Source of the DNA: Phoronis australis
Lineage: Eukaryota; Phoronida; Phoronidae
NCBI GenBank assembly: GCA_002633005.1
Contig: NMRA01000245.1
Coordinates: 186,001 to 250,000, forward strand
DNA length: 64,000 bases
Direction of reading: 5' to 3'
Of this stretch, positions 1-12,984 are shown one piece after another. The translations under genes and the position numbers were made by a program. Within the stretch, counting starts at the first letter, position 1; every line of letters starts with the position of its first letter. The notes beneath the pieces are model-generated. The model searched no databases and had not been told where the DNA came from. It was given only the letters and a program-made list of their open reading frames with translations.

Positions 1-2379
1 GGTGAGGACCAATTTTCCCTTCTTAGACCCGTAATTACATGCTCATCTCCTTGTGTGTTTACTAGGTCGCCAAACAAAATCTCAGATTGTATTGGCAGTC
101 TGCAGGTAGCCAAATCGAGCTCTGACAGGTGATTTTTTCAGGCAATCATAAAAGTTTCTGCATTAACTGACTACAGACGTAATTAGGTCCCCTCCCACCT
201 GTCAGACAGCTTAAGTGGTCCCTACTCCTACACTGAACCAGTCTTTGCTTGAGAGAGACAATGAGGTGAGGTTAAGCATACCTGCTTCTTTCACCAAGTA
301 CAAAATTGACCTATAAATTAATTAAATGAAGGCACTGAAAATGACAGGAACAATGAACGTACTGAAACAGAGGTTCAGAATACCATCAGAGATTTACTGG
401 GTTATCAAGTAAAATCTTGCATTTTTCAAGATATCTGATGAACTTTACCCTGTACCCTTGCCCATGAACCACAACACCACAACACACAAAATCCAGTGGA
501 CTGAATTAAATCAAGTCATCTATCTCTCATCTTTATAAATTTGTGCTCAGAGTAAACACAAAATGCAAAGAGATGTTACAATGCAACAGGTCAGCAACTC
601 ATTGTCTACAGAGTTCAACAACCTTAGACAAGAGTTGTGACAACTGAACCAGAAACTTAGGTGAATGCCATAAAGAAATCATCTTTTCCAAACTAGTGTA
701 CTTAACTGGACTAATGCCTTTGTCCGATTTAATGGCCATTCCCCAAATTTACTTCTTGAACACCCATATCTGACATAACCCCCACCCCCAATTTATATGA
801 AAAAGACCTTGAAATTGCCAGTGTCACGTAATTTTACCTTCCAAAATGTACCAAAACTAGTTTACCTGATTACATTGAGCTGAGAATTTATCTGACTAGC
901 AACTGAAGTCTGACGTAAATGTAGCTATCTGGGCGTTAAGCCGATCAACTGCTCTGGTAAGCGACCACTTCTCAAATAAGTAATTTTAGTGCCGACACTA
1001 GGCTTAACACCCACCAGATTATTGAATTTCCCAATTTCTAAGCTCAGTGGGAGATGACCAGAATGAATATGACAAGTCATCCAAAACAGGAGGTCGCGAC
1101 CTGGATACTTGGTACCCATGCATGTTTCAAGACAGTGTTATGCTGTTGGCTCTATGGCAACACTGCAGAAAACACCCTGAAGAAGAGATCCAACTCAAAT
1201 TCTTTAAGGTGCAAGAGAGGTGCATTTGAATTGGGGTTGACAACCATTAAATGAAAATGTGTCAGAAAGCGGTATGTGGCGAAATTTATGACAAATGAAG
1301 ATAATGATGGTGATGAAGATGACGAATGGTGACAAAAAAAGTTATTAGAAACACAGCCTTGTATTGTAACATTTGGCAAATATAAGTATAAAAAGGCAAT
1401 GACGATATTGATTACGATGTTAATGACGATGAAAATGTTGAATACTTCAAGAATGGTAAGTCGCAGGGAAACTGTAGCGTACTTTAAATATTACAGCACG
1501 AAGACATATATCCGCGTACCAAATTTCAGGCAGATCCTTTACGAGATAGCTTTGGTTGCAAAAAGCAAAAAGAAATAGGAAAGTAACCATCACAGTGCCA
1601 TATTGTATCCGACGTCAACAAAAAACAAGGGCCTCAAGCTATTAAAAAACACATGTTGCGCGTAAATGTCACTGCGATTGAAGAGATGCGCCCTTAGCAT
1701 GTGAACAAACAGAACAATGAATGACGACGAAGTAACAGACTTGGCAAAACAATTGTCAATGGACGTTCTCAGTTGACTAGGTTAGACAGTTGCGTGGTAT
1801 AATGGCCGTCTGACCGATGTTTAACAGGAGAAAACCTGCTAGCTGCCCACATGTGCTGAGCACACAACACATGTGTTAAGGCGATTACAAACACAACTGT
1901 TTGGATACCTGTACAAAGGCCAGTCACAGTGTTATCTGTTGCCAAGACAACACATTATGCCACTTGACCTAGTAAAAGTCCATTAAGAACTCCTTCAGTA
2001 ATGTACAATCTGGCAGGAAGGCGCCAACAAGCTTTTGAGTTGATGTTTGACCGACCATATGACTGGACTACGGTAAGACCAACAGTAAACATTAAAAGAA
2101 AAGATAAAATAGACAATCTCGGCAAAACTGAAGCCTTAATGAAGAATTTCAACGTTTACAATTCATAACTTTATTTTGTTTTATTTCAATAAATAATCAG
2201 GCATAAATAGAGACCACAGACTATTATCTATTGCCATCAATTTTTACCCAACATGCATGATAGGAATACCTCCCTGTCCTGTGATGTTCCGGTGACTTCA
2301 TGGTGAATCCTCCCATACCGCGAGTATCAATCTCGCAAATTTGGACCCCCCCACTTTTGAGTCCCTGGCTATCACTTAA

Positions 2380-2455
2380 CAGAATTTTGAAAAATTGGGC
2401 AATTTCAAACTGGTTCTCAAAATTCAAGACCCTGAAAGTTAACTATTGCCCTTAA
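2380..2455. repeat. Possible diverged copy of hairpin element family 1
   Basis: The sequence contains an AATTTTGAAAA-like arm, a short centre with GGGCA, and then CAAACTGGTTCTCAAAATTC. This is the core layout of the palindromic family seen intact at 43182-43310. The outer arms with ATAACGTG are not recognisable, so this is either a decayed copy or a chance partial match. Confidence 0.3.
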
Positions 2456-3542
2456 AGTCACTGGAAAACGGAAACCAGGTGAAACTTGAGAGACTACAGA
2501 GGAAGTGCAGGTGATTTCTCAAGTTCAATTGAATTTTTGCTCAGGACCTTCATAATTGCATTGCAAAGAGTAATTTTCAAAGCCATTTTAAGTCAACATT
2601 TCCCACAGTGTAAGACACACAAGATATTAAAAACAACTGTCAGACAAGAATGAGTTATCAATGACCTTTATGAATGAATTAACGCAATAAACACCAGCAT
2701 CAATCTGAACTGAAACTCAATCTCTCACATGACCCCTGGCAAAACACAGCTCCCGTGGTGAGCCCCAGTCAATAATGATGGCTGCCAAATAAGAATGTAG
2801 GTCAAAGTAGTTCCGGCAGCAGTGTTTGCCTGTTTCAAAGGTCAAATACAGAACTGCCCCAGAGTCGGCCAGATTTCAAAGCCCAGATACCTAATCAGAA
2901 TTGGACATTGGACATTACAAGAGAAACGCTGTGTGAACATTATTACTAACATAGATTTTACCTTCTAGTGAGGCCATATGCTGACCGGCATCCATAAAAG
3001 TACACGCTTAGAGGTGGTTTAACGAGTTGACACAGTCAATGAGAAAAATAACATCATTTCACAGGAACCAATTGCCCTAGCAAAACAGACCACAAACAAA
3101 AAATATTCAACCAATCAAATGCTCTGAGCCAACTGGAACATACAAACTACTGAAATACCCGGTAAATGTTGGCAGGAAAAAAAACCCTACCTCATACAAA
3201 GTGACAAGCAGGTTGTTTTATGTGTCTATGAAAATAATGAAGACAAAATAAATGTGAACAGTAATGACTGGCAAAGCCACAGAGAAATAAGGTGTTTTCA
3301 CAGTCAACAATGTCGGTTAGTCCGCATAAGCAAAGTTTATTGTAGTCAATATTAGTACCTGCAAAAACAGCAAGTCATTCAAGACTGACAAACCACATTA
3401 TTCATTGTGGCGGTGGTCTTTTGCCCAGCCAGAAGTGCATAATCCAGGTCTGCACTGGCTTGACATGGGTATCATACAGAGGTCATGGATAATGACAAAA
3501 CTTTTACATAATGCAGACAGTGGCACATGTGGTTAAAATGAC

Positions 3543-3587
3543 TGAAATGACATGATGAAATGACATGATGAAATGACATCATGAAAT
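3543..3587. repeat. 13-bp tandem repeat (TGAAATGACATGA)
   Basis: About 3.4 nearly identical copies of a 13-base unit lie head to tail. This is a simple minisatellite with no coding sign. Confidence 0.8.
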
Positions 3588-3909
3588 ATTAACAATTTCA
3601 GACAAAATATCATCGAAACATTTACGAAACTGTCACACATACACCCAACACACTTGAGTATTCTCCGGATTACTATGCTGACAGGAAATTACAAATTATA
3701 ACTGTGTCACTGGACCTAAAGACCAGTAAGTATGTCAAGATTCTTCAGTAACACACGAGTTTCCAATATCCACACCGCAGCATCACAAAAAGGGAAACCC
3801 AACCGTCTCAAACGTGGCTCTGATCGAATCAGCATATTTGAGTCGACATGTAAAGTGTGTGCCCAACAACCCCAACAAGTATACGGAGAAAAAAAAGTAT
3901 AGGGAGAAT

Positions 3910-4010
3910 GGGTCTGTAACGTGCCCACATTTTGAAAACCAGTTTTCTCTACTGAATATTGGGCACCAAACTGGTTGTCAAAATGTGGACACGTTATATC
4001 CCACTATTGC
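3910..4010. mobile_element. Palindromic MITE, family 1, copy at 3.9 kb
   Basis: A roughly 100-bp hairpin element. The left arm TAACGTGCCCACATTTTGAA is mirrored by a right arm reading TTGTCAAAATGTGGACACGT towards TTATAT, around a short centre with CTACTGAATATTGGGC. It shares arm and centre sequence with copies at 5031, 15362 and 43182. It is non-coding, and transposition by a TIR transposase acting in trans is inference from the family type. Confidence 0.75.
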
Positions 4011-4768
4011 CCTGTGAATGGCTCTACCAGCCAGTTAAGGTCTGAGAACACTGGACATGCCCTTCACCATCAGGGGTTCAACCAAGCCATGCTTTCCCAT
4101 GAGAATTTGATCCCCATGTGACCTTTCTCTGACTCTCTACTTCAAGGTCTTCTGTGTAACTTATTTGGTATCTGTATTCCACATCTGTGGGTGATTGGTG
4201 GCTAACACATGACATTCATTCATATAAAAGACATTGGGCTTTTTAAGACAAGATTTGTAAATCAACTTAAAAAGTGCTGTAACCATTCATGTCATAGACC
4301 AATTTTGGGAACTGTGCTGTTCTTCACAGCAGATTATGATAAAGTAAAACTGGGTAGCAACATTATCATAATGGATTAATGCTGGTTAATGACAGTGTAA
4401 TACACTTCAGTGTCAGATTTAGAAGCCTGAGACACAACAACCATCAGAAACTCTCATTAAACAGCACTAGTTAAGGCTTCGATGAAGTACTTCATCTTCA
4501 CCTGGATAAGACTGTTTCAATAACGCAGACAGTCTTCCAACAGTTATTGATTTGCTTCAATAACAAAAATAACGCACACAGGCCTAATTAATAAGATTGG
4601 ATGCTTGAATTAGGTAAAGAAGGAAATGTTAATTTCGAAGCACACCATTACAATATGAAAACAGTAAATGCGGGTTGATACCAAAGTGGAACCGTGACAA
4701 TTGCTGCTGTGGCGACTACCATAGTTTAGACAGCTATACATTAATTTGAATGGGAATGTCATACCTAC

Positions 4769-4932
4769 CGTAGAAAACCGTGCTGCGTTTTCGGTCAAGT
4801 GGTTTGCAATACAGATTGCTACTTGAGTTAATTTTGAAAGATGATTGAACGGCAAATTTTTACTGGCCAATCGCTGCGGGAAGACAAAGGCCATTGTGAT
4901 CCCTGCTAGGAGACTCTCCAGGTCAAATGTTA
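4769..4932 (-). other. Unassigned splice-bounded open segment (possible exon)
   Basis: On the minus strand a pyrimidine-rich acceptor ending in TTGCTCAG is followed by a 164-base open segment. It ends at a donor GTAGGTAT, giving 54 full codons after two bases that would complete an upstream codon. The reading includes SLLAGITMAFVFPQR and LTQVAICIANHLTENAARF, which looks more protein-like than most open frames here. I do not recognise the family, and it does not resemble the KDM3 regions I know. It could be an exon of KDM3's poorly conserved middle, of another gene, or chance. Confidence 0.2.
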
Positions 4933-5030
4933 CTGAGCAACAACAACCCAGTGACATACGTAGTGGAAATTTAGCAACCTATTTTTTCAAAATAGATGGT
5001 GTTACTGGTAAGGTTGGATAAACATCAGTG

Positions 5031-5147
5031 TGGCAATAGTCTGTCTGATATAACACGCCTGTATTCTGAGAACCAGTTTGGTCCCCGTTATTCAGTGGAG
5101 AAAACTGGTTCTCAAAATTCGGGCACATTATATCAGACCATTAGCCA
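5031..5147. mobile_element. Palindromic MITE, family 1, copy at 5.0 kb
   Basis: This copy runs from AATAGTCTGTCTGATATAAC to TTATATCAGACCATTAG. The inner arms CTGAGAACCAGTTTG and AAACTGGTTCTCAAAA pair around a centre with CCCGTTATTCAGTGGAG. The outer tips GTCTGATATAA and TTATATCAGAC are exact reverse complements, which helps define the ends. A short AAT/AAC simple repeat (5175-5196) follows directly. Confidence 0.8.
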
Positions 5148-6690
5148 TCAGTACTTTCAAAGATGTAAATTTCAATAATAATAACAATAATAACTTATCG
5201 CAACGGCATTACACCATCAAGCTCTCCGTTTTTTCCTGCGATTTGCCATTTTTGGTATGAACGAAAACCACTCACGAAATTGTGCAGACAACCGCACAGA
5301 AAAAGTCATCGTAATTCCCGTTTTTGGAATAAACCCGTCTTAACTTGCACCAAGTCAAACTGATAATTTCTACGAGCATCAAGAATAATGTATATAATTT
5401 TTTAACAGAACAGGGGTAGCCCCAGACGAGATGTGACAGACAGGATGTGGGATGGAGATGGGGGGGGGGTACAATGGACCATGGTCACTCCTACCCCCCA
5501 TTTAAGTTACAACACACCGATATTATCTCTCCTCAGATCGTCGACAGTTTTGCATCGAAGCAGTACCTAAATTCATTTTCCTTTCCAAGTGGACTTCATT
5601 CTAGTTCTTAATTACAAGCACTGTCTCGCTTGTGACAGTGCTTTTATTTCTGACGTGAATATCCATGAATAGCCCACACTGCTGACAAATGCTGTTGTCA
5701 ATGCCCGTAAGCTGACCAGCATAAATAAATGAGCAATCAATTCTTAATAAATATTCACTAGATACATACGGAGAGAGGTCAAACAAGTATGTGCGTTTCC
5801 TCCACAGTTAGAAAACATCTCCCAAACACTGGTGCAAATGTTTGGCAAGCAAACACTTTTTCTATACAGATTTAGGGCACGTGGGCCCCTCATAACCCTG
5901 TCTATGGTGACAACAGTTAGTCACCAGCTAGCATTTTCAAATAGACTTGCAATTCACAGATTTAGACACTCCAGCTGAAATACTAAATTTTGTCTCAGCC
6001 CCAAAGATTACTGAAAAAAATTTTGTTTAAAATTATTCGGCATCAAAAAATTACAAATTCTTGTAAATGCCACAGTGTCTTCTTCACCACAAATAGATTG
6101 CTCCATGATTGCTCCATGCATCAGCAATCATTACAGCTGAATGAGTATTGACAACAATAACAAAGTCTAAATCAATACTCAAGAATCCTAAGTACCTTGC
6201 ACTAGATTATTGGCCAACAATATCCAAAGCAAAGCCTGGTCAACATGAGATATGAGAGAAAAACTATGATGCCAAGGCACTAGTGGGCGAGAAAAGTAAC
6301 AGTTATCAATCAACCCGTCAGTCACAACCATAAGTCAGCCTACTGTACCTAAACACATGCTATGAAGAACAGGGACACAAAAACTTCAAAGTAACACAAA
6401 ACCCCTAGCTGTTGAACAATGTCAGGGTCCACCTACTAGTAATGTTGAGCCACTGAATGAACATCCCTGATCATATACATCCCCTGTATTGGGTTATGGC
6501 TGGATAACCACCAGCTTATTACAAGCCTTGCAGCCACTGTTACTTCCTGGTTTCAGTTTCTATAGGCACCCACTCCCTCCCCTTCTGTAAGCCATGAGTG
6601 AAGTCCAAGGACACATTCTGGAGACTCGAATTTCTTCCGAGAAATAGAGAGATCTACCAAGACGACGAGAATGAAAAGCGAGTGAGTTGG

Positions 6691-6800
6691 GACTCGGGAG
6701 TATGCTTGGTAGCTTCTGGCCCATCTGAGCAAAATGGCGACCACTTAAGTGATTGGTCGGCGAGATTGGAATGTTGAATTGTGGGATTCAAGTGATGACT
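6691..6800. repeat. Dispersed repeat shared with 28.5 kb
   Basis: The motif string ACTCGGGAG, AGCAAAATGGCGACCA, GTGATTGGTCGGCGAG, GTTGAATTGTGGGATT recurs in the same order and spacing at 28533-28661 with substitutions. The ends are unclear. It is an interspersed repeat of unknown type. Confidence 0.55.
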
Positions 6801-9134
6801 GATGGAATAGAACTCACTATTTTTGTTCCATTTGGTGACCTGGGAATTTATGCCAGTCACATTTGGCGAGATGATGTCATGCTAAGTGTGAAGCCCTGTT
6901 ACTACTTTTGTTAAGATCCAGTTAAAACATCTGGAATATTCAGGAAAACTGACAGTTTACGACCATATAACGGAACTGGCGACAGTTATTCCATCGGAAC
7001 TTTGAAACTGACAGGCTGGAACATTGTTATTTTCCTATTCCGTAGAACTCGCGTTTGAGGTGGAGGAATTTCAAGCCCTAAATTTGACCTAAATTTTCGA
7101 CCCAACAGTCATAATATCAAGTCTCTGTTCCGATACCCTATTATAACAACACATACATAATTCAAATTAAAATTAAATATCAAGGTAAAGATAATAACAC
7201 CTTTTTAACAAATAACACTGCTAATGCTTTTTGCAAATGAGCCTGTAATAGGCCAGCAAAATGTCAAACTTCATCAGCCTGCATGCCCCCGCCAGGAGCC
7301 TCAACTAATACCAAAGCATACACAATAGCCATTTCCATGCTAATGGGGGCCACATGAAAGGCATTTGCCAGCAGAGAATGTCTTCATTGTACCTGGCTTG
7401 TGTTAAGTCAATAGATATTGAGCACCCAGTTATTCAGAACAACTCACAGTCTGACAGGTTACAGATAAACCCACAGAAACAAAACCATCAACCCTGGCAA
7501 TGACATGTTACCAGTCTGCCATGTTTACAAGCCAGCAATCTTTATAACATATGGGATACAGTATTCAGTGCCTGAAGGTGTTTGAACTTTGCTGCTCTGA
7601 CGTCTCAATAGCTGAACACTCCAGTCAGCAAAACCAAAGCTTAGGCATTTCAAACCACAGCAGAAAACGGAAATTTTGATAACTACAAAAGCAACACAGA
7701 AATTTCAGACACTGCTCACACCAACATTCCTGACCTTGAAACGTAAAATGTTGGCTTATATTGTGCAGAGCATGTTTCTTGAAAGAAACACAGGACCATG
7801 CAAAATCATGTCCCTGTCAAATGGAACTACTTCATAAGTAAAACCAATCTTACTCGTGTATAATGGTAAAAATGGCCACCACTTAAATGGTGAGGGAGTT
7901 GTGAGTTAGTCGTTACGCAAAGATCACGTTCCCGCCTCGCCAGTCCCTAGCGGTCACAGAACAGGACCCTGATTTTTCCACAAAACAACATGTAATAGCA
8001 TAATGTAAAGAACTAGTATGGAGACGGACATAAACAGGCACACTGCCCCAAACCAGGGCAGTTAACAGTCTGGTAAAATGTGGAGGTAGAGAGAAAATGT
8101 GGTGAGACTGATGCAATAGTCTAACCTCTCTCTGAAGGACACAGACATGGAAATATGCCGCCAGACAACTGCACCAGCCAATCACAAATGCCTCTAACTG
8201 TAAACCTTTGATAATTTTCCCATTCACGAGGTGGCTTTGTACAGAGGAAGCCTTGCAAGTCAACAGTATTTAAGTGGTCACGGTATGAGCATACTCTACG
8301 ATTAAACTTAAAATTAAAATTGTACGACTGATTGCGAATGCAGGTCAAAACCAGGAGAAAATCACTTCGAAGACAGATCAGTAGAAATATTCTCCGGTAT
8401 TAATCCTGTGAGGGATGAAACTGTTCCTGTTTCGAGTGAGGAAATGTATTGCAGAAACAAGTCAGGGGTGTGAATAAGAGTGAAACTTAACTTAGGAAAG
8501 CACCCAAACATGCATTCACAAACAAATGGGTACCTTCAAGGAAGATCTATCGAGAGGGGATGGGCTATACGCTGAGCGTGGGCGATTACAAGTAAAATTT
8601 GCAAACCTCATAGGTGGGCTTTGAGTCGAACATGGGCATTCACCCCAATGAATACAATAGAGGTTTCTAGGGTAGGTGCAAATAAAATCAAGCACACAGT
8701 GCATTTGACTACTGTATCTAGACACCCACGTAATACTGGGAGACAAATGAGATGTGAAAACAGACATCAACATGTCACTTCAATGTAAATGTGACCATTA
8801 ACTTGCCACCAAACAGTGCATGTTTATGGAGCTAGACAAACAACCACTTGACATCTGATGCCTTGTTCAGACAGACTGAAGGAGTATGAAGGTGAGAGGA
8901 CAGAATGGTGTACTTTGAACAGGTCCTGATAACACAGCATTAACCATTAAACAACTGTCAATCACACGGGCATGGGTCAATAAAGGTAGGAGAGGTGAGT
9001 GTGCGCATTCAAGTAGACAGACACTATCAACCATGCACACAACACACACACAAGCATATGACAACTACAATGATGGCGGCCCTCAACAATAGTCTCATTG
9101 TCAAGCACATGGATTATATAAACAGTCTAGCAAA

Positions 9135-9260
9135 GTTCAGTGATGCTTGGACTTCGCTAAAAAGCAAAACTTCATGAAATTACGCGAGACATTACCGTGT
9201 ATTTTAAATGAGAACACATGATTTTGGCTAGATTTTAGCGACGTCCTAGCATTACTGAAC
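9135..9260. mobile_element. MITE, family 2, copy at 9.1 kb
   Basis: An element of about 125 bp starting with GTTCAGTGATGCTTGGAC and ending with GTCCTAGCATTACTGAAC, which are imperfect reverse complements of each other. The interior includes CGTGTATTTTAAATGAGAAC and TTTTGGCTAGATTTTAGC, shared with copies at 9289, 14533 and 36932. It is non-coding and non-autonomous by size. Confidence 0.8.
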
Positions 9261-9288
9261 TCTATTCAGGACAGATGGCCAGGGTAGT

Positions 9289-9415
9289 GTTCAATAACGC
9301 TAGGACCTCACAAAAAAGCAAGCCTTCACAAGATTACGCGAGAAATTGCCGTGTATTTTAAATGAGAACGTGTGATTTTGACTAGATTGCTCCCACCGCA
9401 AAACAGCTACTGAAC
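9289..9415. mobile_element. MITE, family 2, second copy 28 bp downstream
   Basis: It starts with GTTCAATAACGCTAGGACCT and shares the family interior GCCGTGTATTTTAAATGAGA. Its right end has diverged (CTACTGAAC is still readable) and the final third differs from the others. It lies only 28 bp from the previous copy in the same orientation, suggesting either a local duplication or repeated insertion at one site. Confidence 0.75.
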
Positions 9416-11200
9416 TCTGCCCACTACAGAGGGTTGAACACTAGGTGAGAGAAGTGAACCCCAACAGCTGCAGAATCAGCTGATCAGTCTAAGAGGTGGG
9501 TGGACATGAATACAACAACACCAATTAGGGTGTATTAGACCAGAAAATGAGCTGAATTAATCCACCACTCCAACCAAGTTTGTAGGTTCAGGGCATACAT
9601 CATGAATGAATGAATGCCCCCATTAAAGAGAGAGAAGCATCAGCTCCCAAAGGCTGGAGTGTCAACCAAAATGAGTGCATTGTTAGAACAATGGTTTACA
9701 AAGTTATGCCCCACTCCTAAGTACTGGGTGCAGCAGCAGCGCAAGGTCCCTTAGGGTACTACCGCTATCGTAATCGTTCGGTTTCAAACAAAATAATTGT
9801 GCCACTTTATTCAGAGACTCTCCGCAGCCCTGTAGAAGCTCCATACCTCCACACCAGGCGTGACCCCAGCTGCACAATGATGGGGCAATTCCACAAATGT
9901 TATAAAGACTTCCCTTTTGGTGAGTTGCAGTCAATGTGAAACCTCAGTTGAGCAACAACAAACGAGACCACAACTCTTCTCAAAATAGAAGGATTCAAAA
10001 GCAGTCTGCATCTAGTACGCCCTTGGACAAATTGGATAGCCCATTTAGGACACCCTTTTTGAATCCTGGATAAACCCCTAGGCGGCTACTAAAAGAAAAG
10101 GGCAACACAAAATAAGGTTAGGAGGGGGGGGGAATTGGTGAAAAAATGGCCATTACCCTCTATCGTGGCAAATCTAGCTACGCCACTGCTTATGCACGTT
10201 AGACCAAAGAGTGCATAGTATCCAGAACAGTGACATGGTCTTGATGAATCACTGCACAGTCAATGTAACAGAAGCCCCCCTACATAGTACTGCAGAGCTA
10301 CACAACCTCAATACAGGAAAACTACAGCTGCGGAATAACTGACAAAGGTGAAACTGAACACTCTATTCAATTAAGAACAGGAAACCTACTGGACTAAGTA
10401 TCAAGACCAATCAGTTCTATCTAACTGGCCCATAACATGTACCCAATCAACTTTGGGTGACCTCCTCTTTACCAGCATCTTCATATTTTTTGTACGATTT
10501 GTTGACATTTGTGATAAGAATAAAGTTAACTTCGGAAACATCAAGAGCAGATTAAACACTCGATTGCATTCTTAAAACAAGATAATCACGTGAAAAATCA
10601 TGTGATCACGTAATACACTCGCACTGCATAGCGATATCTTCAATGACTTGCAATATCTTGTATTTTTGCTAGGTATTTGTGTGTTATGAATGCACGTCAG
10701 ATTTCAAAATCACATCACATCATAGAAAGATTTGCTTAATTTATCTCATTTGTTCAGATGTTTGAATGAAACGTGTGGACTTTTTCAAAAACAAAAAGAA
10801 AAAGTTTTCATTCACTTGAAACTTAGCATAAAGTCAACTCGCTAAAGGCGACCTAGCAAAATTCCCAGGTTGTCGAATGGGAAATGAGCTCACAAAAACT
10901 AGGAAACCTCCGCATGCTGAGACTGATCGTCTTGGCTAATACAAAGGATGCTTGGTTAGCGACAGTCAAAAATGAAGAAATGAAAAAAACGGGTCACCTG
11001 AATTGAAAAACCGGGGCAACACAACAAGTGTCCGTGGGAATACCCAGACACAGTAATTTTAAGTCAAACATAAAATTGTGAACATAATGAATGCCCAGAG
11101 ATGACCCATTTTGTCAGCGGGCCCAGGAGAGGGACAGACAATTAAGACATAGTGTCTATACAAGAGTCATGAGTGCGGAGACCTCCGTTTGTTGCCATAC

Positions 11201-11367
11201 AATTGACCTATCGCAAGCTCTACCCCCTTGAGAAAAGTCGACAAGTAATAAGTTTTACCTGACAATGTGTTGTTTGTTGGGTACAATGGTAGCTTGGAAA
11301 CGAAGGTGTGTTAAGAATGCTGTGTTCTCATTTGTCAGTCACTCAAAATCCTGGGAATAGGTCAATT
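11201..11367. mobile_element. MITE, family 5 (TTGACCTATCGC ends), copy at 11.2 kb
   Basis: The left end AATTGACCTATCGCAAGC and the right end GGGAATAGGTCAATT form a terminal inverted repeat around about 165 bp. The interior reads AAGTTTTACCTGACAATGTG, then GTAGCTTGGAAACGAAGGTG, then AGAATGCTGTGTTCTCATTT, and is shared with copies at 23513 and, inverted, 61859. Confidence 0.75.
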
Positions 11368-12891
11368 CTGACTTCTGTCTGTTTACTATCTGTAGTATTC
11401 CGAGCGCGTAGTGCATTCGTCAGAGGTCTGCTACTTGTATGCAATCTGTGAGGCCGGTCAACGACTGGTCGACGAATTTGTTCCTATCTAGTTGGTGCTC
11501 ATAAGATGAACCTATATTTATCCTATCGAAGTGGTATAAATATCCCCCTATGTCCGCCTTGCCTGAGTGGCTCTAGTACATATACTCAAGCACCTGCTTA
11601 CATACATTCACTGAGTCAATACATAACATCTCCCTCAAGTCGCCATCATGAGCTGACAGCCAGCCAAGCCAACAGGGGCACAACTACATCTGGACAGTAG
11701 GAGCAGAATAACAGGGTACCATAGCAATACAGGGACATTACCTACAGTACCACCTCTAGATCTGCATAAGTAGCAAAGCATAGACGGAATACCAGTAGAC
11801 CTCTGAGACCAGGCCCATTGATTTTGGGGCTGAATAAGTCCCCTCCCAACTTCCTCTCACCCCTGTAATTCTCCTATCAGAAGGCACAGGCAACTTTTCC
11901 CTAGGGACCAACCAACCACACTTGCAAGAGCTATGGACCTACGGTATGTTACACAAAAAACGGCACATTTAGCACTGGTAACAAGAAGCAATGTTAGAAA
12001 TGACGACATTTCAGGAACACTGTGTTTCAGAAGGTTAGCATTCTATTACCTACTGCTTTCCGTTCAGAATAAAGTCGAAGAACAGTGGAACCATTTTTAA
12101 AGGCGCCTACAAACACAGAGGATGGGGAGGGACTGAACATCCCGTCCTATGAATGTTTTTGTGCGATTTGAGGACGAACAGGAGAAAACGGGACAAGATA
12201 CAGTCCTCTCTGAATCCACAAATACGGTATTAAAACACTTCGATATTTCAGGACTGATAGTAAAAGATTAGGAACCGGCCTAAAAATCGCGTACGTTTGC
12301 TGGCAGTTGGGACTAGACTAGGACAGTCCGTAGTTGATCCTGAGGCACAAAGCGAATCAGAGCAGCTCACTAAGTCACGCGATACTGAACCTGTTGTAGA
12401 CTACTTCTCCTTGTCACAGTTTCAGTGCCTTAATTGCACACATGTATTTACCTTACAAATTCAAGTCTTTTGATTTACAAGAAATACGTGCACTTTTGGC
12501 ATTTCACATGCGCTGCTTGAATTTTTTAAGAGGAATTACACCTCACTGACCACTGGCTCTTTTTGGCTACATCAAACTTGGAAAAATAAAATTTCACTCT
12601 CTCACCATATTGTGTCCTGAAGGTAAGATTCTGCAGTACACTTGACACTTATGACTGGGCAGGCACAGGCATACATTGTAGCAGCTGCTATTGGGGTCAA
12701 CAAGTACTATTAGTTTCAGGCTGTGGATTACAAGTCAGGCTCAAGTGGATTTAGCGATGCCATGGAGAGTGAGACTAGTTGCCCGCTATCCTGCTTCTGG
12801 TGGGACCGTCGTGTTCTTTGAAGCTTTGTTCCGCATCACACCACAAGTTGAAATATCTCACTATTTGACGTTCGCAATACATAACAATCAT

Positions 12892-12984
12892 ACAGTGGCT
12901 GCAGATTCTCATGCTCTTCCACACAGTGGCTGCAGATTCTCATGCTCTTCCACACAGTGGCTGCAGATTCTCATGCTCTTCCAC
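12892..12984. repeat. 31-bp minisatellite, three identical copies
   Basis: The unit beginning ACAGTGGCTGCAGATTCTCA and ending TGCTCTTCCAC is repeated exactly three times with no substitution. Because 31 is not a multiple of three, each copy is read in a different frame. It lies within a plus-strand open frame (12691-13083) that is probably not a gene. Confidence 0.95.

Noticed and set aside
1790-1840. tRNA gene suggested by GTGGTATAATGGCCGTCTGA
   Set aside because: It resembles box A, but no box B and no acceptor stem pairing follow at the needed distance.
4610-4768. Extension of the 4.8-kb frame past its donor
   Set aside because: The reading beyond GTAGGT turns into ordinary AT-rich sequence. 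Only the splice-bounded part was kept as a low-confidence candidate.
7913-8263. 116-codon minus-strand frame
   Set aside because: No recognised domain. It lies between CCACTTAAATG-type and inverted TTTAAGTGG sequences (7871-8283) that hint at a decayed element, too weak to list as one.
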